Shown here: positions 60,453-64,000 of the stretch, piece after piece
Numbering within the stretch: position 1 is the first letter of the stretch
How the letters are laid out: the number at the start of each line of letters is the position of its first letter
Origin: JB111 sp049856175
Lineage (GTDB): Bacteria > Actinomycetota > Actinomycetes > Actinomycetales > Actinomycetaceae
Direction: 5' to 3'
Assembly: GCF_049856175.1 (NCBI RefSeq)
Contig: NZ_JBNDNA010000015.1
Span: 12,126 to 76,125, forward strand
Length of the DNA stretch: 64,000 nt
Translations under genes and position numbers: made by a program
Notes under the pieces: generated by a model
Seen by the model: only the letters and a program-made list of their open reading frames with translations
Databases searched by the model: none
Told to the model about the DNA's origin: nothing

Positions 60453-61845
60453 CGCGCCCGAGGGCTCGGCGCGCGTCGACGGTCGCCGGGACGAACCGGG
60501 CTCCCTCGGCGACGTCGAGGGCCGACGTCGCCGCGATAGCGGTGACCACGAGCGCCCCGGCGAGCTCGCCGACCGGCACACCCGCGGCGTGGCCGGCGAC
60601 GGCGACCGCGGCGAGCGCGAAACCGACGACGACGAGCCCGACCGCGCGCAGCGTGCCCAGCGCCTCGGCCGACCCGGCCTGGGCCTCGGCGAGCCGCCCG
60701 AGCGCGGTCCGGACGTCGGCCGGAAGGTCGCCGGGACGGTCCGCCTCGGCACCAGCTGAGTCACCAGCGCCAGCGGCACCACCGCGGGCGGCCGGGTCGC
60801 GCGTCCGGGCGCCGGCCAGCTCGTCGTCGTCGGGGTCCAGGGTGTCGGCCACGGCGTCCTCCCCCGCGTCCGGCTCGTGCTCGGCACCCGCGACGACCAC
60901 GTGGGACGCGACCGGCTCGACCTCGTAGGTGTCCGGGGGCGAGAGGGCGGAGCCGAGCGCCGTGGTGAGCTCGTGCCTGGCGCGACGCTCGGCGCGCGTG
61001 GCGCGGGATGCCGACGCGGCCGTCGCGGCCGCCACGGCGCCCAGCATGATGAGCGGCGCGGCGGCGACGAGCGCGAGGCTGCGGTGAACGATCGTGAGCG
61101 CGACGGCGGCGCCGACGAGCACGACGGCGAGCGGGACGAGCCGGGCGTGGAGATGGGCGGTCGCGTCCCGAATCGCACGGACCGAGTGGGCACCGAGCCG
61201 CGACACGGCGGCCGGGTGGTCGACGCTCCGCTCGACCACCCGGTGCAGGAGCGACTCCGCGTAGTGGCGGGCGATGCGGTCGGACAGGAGGTGGTCCAGC
61301 CAGCGGGCGACACCCAGGAGGGCGATCGCGCCTGCGCCCATGAGGGCGCTGCCGGCGAACGCACGCGACGTCGAGGCCGAGGTCAGGTCAGCGACGACGG
61401 GGGCGACGAGCACGAGGGCCGCGACGGCGAGGAGCCCGACCCCGAGGAGACCGAGCACGTGCAGGAGCCGTGCGCCGGCGACGAGGCGGGGCAGCGCGAC
61501 CGACGGGCCGAGGTCTTGCCGGTCGGCGGCGGTCGGACCGGCGGTAGGTCCCTCGGCGGCCGTGGCATGGTCCCCGCGCACAGGCACATCGACCGCGCGG
61601 GGCGACAGCTCGACGAGCTCCGCGCCGCGGCCGTCGTCCGGCTCGGCGGGCGTCGCTGCCCTCGGGTCGCTGACCGGCAGCGAGCTGGTGGGCGCCTGGG
61701 CGTCGGTAACCGGGAGCGAGGTGGTGGCGACCTGGGCGTCGGTAACCGGGCGGAGGGGCCGGGTGGGGCGTTCGACCGGCGGCGAGTACCGCGCGGCGAT
61801 GCGGGCGGCGGCGGAACGCACGGGGCGAGCGGGGGTGTCGGTCAT
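60433..61845 (-). CDS. Uncharacterised membrane protein resembling an ABC exporter transmembrane domain without ATPase
   Basis: 470 aa, ATG at 61845. An Ala/Pro/Thr-rich polar N-terminus of about 110 residues contains two near-repeats (LPVTDAQ). Membrane segments occur at about 125-165, 180-200, 250-290 and, after an acidic linker (TLDPDDDELAGARTRD), 385-435. ARHYAESLLHRVVERSVDHPAAVSRLGAHSVRAIRDAT resembles the intracellular loops of CydD/exporter-type domains, but no Walker motif is present. Function unknown. It lies between ilvD and the ilvB leader on the same strand. Confidence 0.6.
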   Translation of the reverse strand: MTDTPARPVRSAAARIAARYSPPVERPTRPLRPVTDAQVATTSLPVTDAQAPTSSLPVSDPRAATPAEPDDGRGAELVELSPRAVDVPVRGDHATAAEGPTAGPTAADRQDLGPSVALPRLVAGARLLHVLGLLGVGLLAVAALVLVAPVVADLTSASTSRAFAGSALMGAGAIALLGVARWLDHLLSDRIARHYAESLLHRVVERSVDHPAAVSRLGAHSVRAIRDATAHLHARLVPLAVVLVGAAVALTIVHRSLALVAAAPLIMLGAVAAATAASASRATRAERRARHELTTALGSALSPPDTYEVEPVASHVVVAGAEHEPDAGEDAVADTLDPDDDELAGARTRDPAARGGAAGAGDSAGAEADRPGDLPADVRTALGRLAEAQAGSAEALGTLRAVGLVVVGFALAAVAVAGHAAGVPVGELAGALVVTAIAATSALDVAEGARFVPATVDARRALGRALAHDE

Positions 61846-61978
61846 GGCTACGCGTCCTCACGTCGGCCGGGAACCTCCCGGCGCTGCCTCCACGCTAGGG
61901 AACAGATGAGTCCGCGCGAGTGAGTCCGCAGTGACAGCGTTCTCACCTGCCGTCGGTGCCGGCGCACCACGGCGTCGT

Positions 61979-63682
61979 CTACTCGAGGATCGCGCCGCGG
62001 GAGGCCGACTGGACGAGCTTCTGGTACTTGCCGAGCACGCCGGTGGTGAACCGCGGGGCAGCTGGTTCCCAGGTTCCGCGGCGGCGGTCGAGCTCGTCGT
62101 CGTCCACGAGCAGGTCGAGGGTGCCGGTGCCGACGTCGAGACGGATGCGGTCGCCGTCGTGGACGAGGGCGATCGGCCCCCCGTCGGAGGCCTCGGGGGC
62201 GACGTGCCCGACGCACAGGCCGGTGGTGCCGCCGGAGAATCGGCCGTCCGTCATGAGCAGCACGCTCTTGCCGAGGCCCGCCCCCTTGATCGCGCCGGTG
62301 ATGGCCAGCATCTCGCGCATACCGGGTCCGCCCTTGGGGCCCTCGTACCGGATGACGACGACGTCGCCGTCGGTGATGGTGCCGTCCGAGAGCGCGTCCA
62401 TGGCGGCCCGCTCCCGCTCGAACACGCGCGCGGTGCCCTCGAAGACGTCGGACTCGAACCCGGCGGACTTCACCACGGCGCCCTCGGGGGCGAGGGAGCC
62501 CTTGAGGATGGTGATGCCACCGCGCTTGGCGATCGGCTCGGACATGTGGTGGATGATCTTGCCGTCGGGGTCCGGCGGAGAGACGGCCTCGAGGTTCTCG
62601 GCCATCGTCCTGCCGGTGACCGTCATGCAGTCGCGGTTGAGCAGCCCGGCCTCGTCAAGCGCCTTGAGGACCACGGGGACGCCCCCGACCTTGTCGATGT
62701 CGTTCATGACGTACCGGCCGAACGGCTTGACGTCGCCGAGGTGCGGGACCTTCTCGCTCATGCGCTGGAAGTCCGCGAGCTCGAGGTCCACGTCGGCCTC
62801 GTGCGCGATGGCCAGCAGGTGGAGGACCGCGTTGGTCGAGCCGCCGAACGCCATGACGACCGCGATGGCGTTCTCGAACGCCTCACGGGTCATGATGTCC
62901 CGGGCCGTGATCCCCTGGCGGAGCAGCTCGACGACCGCCTCGCCCGCCTCGAAGGCGGCGGTGTCCCGGCGCCGGTCGATCGCGGGCGGGGCCGCCGAAC
63001 CGGGCAGCGACATGCCCATGGCCTCGGCGACGGAGGCCATGGTGTTCGCCGTGTAGAAGCCGCCGCAAGCGCCCTCGCCCGGGCAGATGGCCTTCTCGAT
63101 CGCCGTCACGTCCTCGCGGGACATCAGGCCGCGGGCGCAGGCGCCGACCGCCTCGTAGGCGTCGATGATGGTGACTTCCCGCTCCTCCCCGGTCGAGAGG
63201 CGGGCGTAGCCGGGCATGATCGAGCCCGCGTAGACGTAGACGCTGGCCAGGTCGAGGCGTGCGGCCGCCATGAGCATGCCGGGCTCGGACTTGTCGCAGC
63301 CGGCGAGCAGCACGGAACCGTCGAGGCGCTCCGCCATCATCACTGTCTCGACGCTGTCCGCGATGATGTCGCGCGACACGAGCGAGTAGTGCATGCCCTC
63401 GTGGCCCATAGAGATGCCGTCCGAGACGGAGATCGTGCCGAACTCGAGCGGGTAACCACCGGCGGCGTGCACGCCCTCCTTCGACTTCTTGGCGAGCCGG
63501 TCGAGGGAGAGGTTGCAGGGGGTGATCTCGTTCCACGAACTGGCCACACCGATCTGGGGCTTGGCGAAGTCGTCGTCGCCCAGCCCGACGGCACGCAGCA
63601 TGCCGCGCGCAGCGGTGGCCTCGATGCCGTCCGTGACCTGCCTGGAGCGAGGCTTGATGTCGGGTGCGCCGTCGGAGCTCAT
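61979..63682 (-). CDS. ilvD: Dihydroxy-acid dehydratase
   Basis: 567 aa, ATG at 63682. Iron-sulfur cysteines are in ITPCNLSLDRLA, LAGCDKSEPGML and CPGEGACGGFYTANTMA. GHVAPEASDGGPIALVHDGD near the C-terminus and MTDGRFSGGTTGL are family signatures. It dehydrates dihydroxy acids to the keto acids of Val and Ile. No ribosome site precedes the ATG; a TAGACT -10 7 bases upstream suggests a leaderless transcript. Separate transcription unit upstream of ilvB. Confidence 0.96.
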   Translation of the reverse strand: MSSDGAPDIKPRSRQVTDGIEATAARGMLRAVGLGDDDFAKPQIGVASSWNEITPCNLSLDRLAKKSKEGVHAAGGYPLEFGTISVSDGISMGHEGMHYSLVSRDIIADSVETVMMAERLDGSVLLAGCDKSEPGMLMAAARLDLASVYVYAGSIMPGYARLSTGEEREVTIIDAYEAVGACARGLMSREDVTAIEKAICPGEGACGGFYTANTMASVAEAMGMSLPGSAAPPAIDRRRDTAAFEAGEAVVELLRQGITARDIMTREAFENAIAVVMAFGGSTNAVLHLLAIAHEADVDLELADFQRMSEKVPHLGDVKPFGRYVMNDIDKVGGVPVVLKALDEAGLLNRDCMTVTGRTMAENLEAVSPPDPDGKIIHHMSEPIAKRGGITILKGSLAPEGAVVKSAGFESDVFEGTARVFERERAAMDALSDGTITDGDVVVIRYEGPKGGPGMREMLAITGAIKGAGLGKSVLLMTDGRFSGGTTGLCVGHVAPEASDGGPIALVHDGDRIRLDVGTGTLDLLVDDDELDRRRGTWEPAAPRFTTGVLGKYQKLVQSASRGAILE

Positions 63683-63689
63683 GCCAGCG

Positions 63690-63695
63690 AGTCTA
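63690..63695 (-). promoter_or_regulatory. Probable -10 element of leaderless ilvD
   Basis: TAGACT on the minus strand, 7 bases before the A of the ilvD ATG, so the mRNA would start at the initiation codon. The -35 region is weak. The rest of the 63683-63841 gap shows no gene. Confidence 0.5.
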
Positions 63696-63841
63696 GGTCC
63701 AGGATCGAGACAGGTCGTCATCACGAGTGCCGCGATGTTCAACCCTTGAGGTGGCCCGCCGGCACGACTGGTGGCCGTACAGGGGCCCGGCACAGCGGCG
63801 TGCCGAGGTCTCGGCGGGTGCGAGAACGGACGAAGAAATGG

Positions 63842-63876
63842 CTGAAGGCCCCCACCGGTGTGGTGGGGGCCTTCAG
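63842..63876 (-). terminator. rrn operon terminator
   Basis: CTGAAGGCCCCCACC pairs perfectly with GGTGGGGGCCTTCAG around a 5-base loop (15-bp stem), 9 bases past the 5S 3' end on the minus strand, followed by a T-containing tail (CCATTTCTTC). A strong intrinsic terminator for the ribosomal RNA operon. Confidence 0.88.
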
Positions 63877-63884
63877 AATGGTGT

Positions 63885-64000
63885 GTACGGCGGTGTCCTA
63901 CTCTCCCGCACGGTCGCCCGTGAAGTACCATCGGCGCTGAGGGGCTTAGCTTCCGGGTTCGGAATGGGACCGGGCGTTTCCCCCTCGCTATTGCCGCCGT
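63885..64000 (-). rRNA. rrf: 5S ribosomal RNA, 5' end cut by the window edge
   Basis: The minus strand reads AATAGCGAGGGGGAAACGCC, CGGTCCCATTCCGAACCCGG, AAGCTAAGCCCCTCAGCGCC, GATGGTACTTCACGGGCGAC and GGGAGAGTAGGACACCGCCG in order, the standard actinobacterial 5S sequence. The two ends (ACGGCGGC and GCCGCCGT) form helix I. About 115 bases are present, so only the first one to four bases are missing. Implies 23S and 16S genes beyond the right edge. Confidence 0.95.

Overview
The window is GC-rich (low-70s percent by eye), uses many GTG starts, has tightly overlapping genes and apparently leaderless transcripts, and carries RamB-like, PdxR-like and PHO-box-like control elements. It reads as a chromosomal piece of a high-GC actinobacterium, most likely of the order Micrococcales; genus cannot be fixed from the sequence alone.

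Region 1 (1-11.1 kb, all +) is one long catabolic operon: the tail of a D-aminoacylase-like amidohydrolase, a Gfo/Idh/MocA oxidoreductase, an orphan 170-aa protein, a fumarylacetoacetate hydrolase (FAH), a complete Dpp/Opp-type importer (binding lipoprotein, two permeases, fused double ATPase), a PIG-L-fold enzyme with a variant metal motif, a D-threonine-aldolase-like PLP enzyme, RidA and a second FAH. Together they look like uptake and breakdown of an acylated or D-configured amino compound whose identity is not revealed.

Region 2 (11.1-19.3 kb, -) holds two tandemly duplicated giant secreted metallophosphoesterases with identical architecture and C-terminal FG-GAP-like repeats. The second copy keeps the catalytic GNHD and GHIH motifs; the first reads GNRD and GHIG and is probably a pseudoenzyme. 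Both have a PHO-box-like direct repeat 86-88 bases before the start codon.

Region 3 (19.5-35.7 kb) is mixed: an acyltransferase-like membrane protein, an APC permease, a DUF3516 helicase, galT-galK, a YggS-type PLP protein, a membrane-anchored GH31 with sulfoquinovosidase signatures, a PD-(D/E)XK-like protein, a GH2 beta-glucuronidase, a heptad coiled-coil protein and an SDR. Region 4 (35.9-39.5 kb) is a type III polyketide synthase - methyltransferase - flavoprotein operon facing a UbiA prenyltransferase, resembling the srs/agq phenolic-lipid and methoxyhydroquinone clusters. Region 5 (39.5-49.2 kb) contains pdxR/pdxS, a lipoate ligase, a RamB-like regulator divergent from aceA, a shrunken malate synthase homologue in the aceB position, thpR, and a DUF998-TetR pair.

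Region 6 (49.4-64 kb, -) has an MFS exporter, a DUF6176 protein, a winged-helix/nucleotidyltransferase protein with an 18-bp palindrome at its start, and the branched-chain amino acid genes ilvD, ilvB-ilvN-ilvC-leuB-ilvE-cimA. The ilvB transcript begins with a leader peptide rich in Ile/Leu/Val codons and an attenuator hairpin. The window ends in a 5S rRNA and its terminator, so an rrn operon lies beyond. A family of degenerate repeats with core GAGTGAGCGG recurs at gene 3' ends and supplies the stop codon of three genes.
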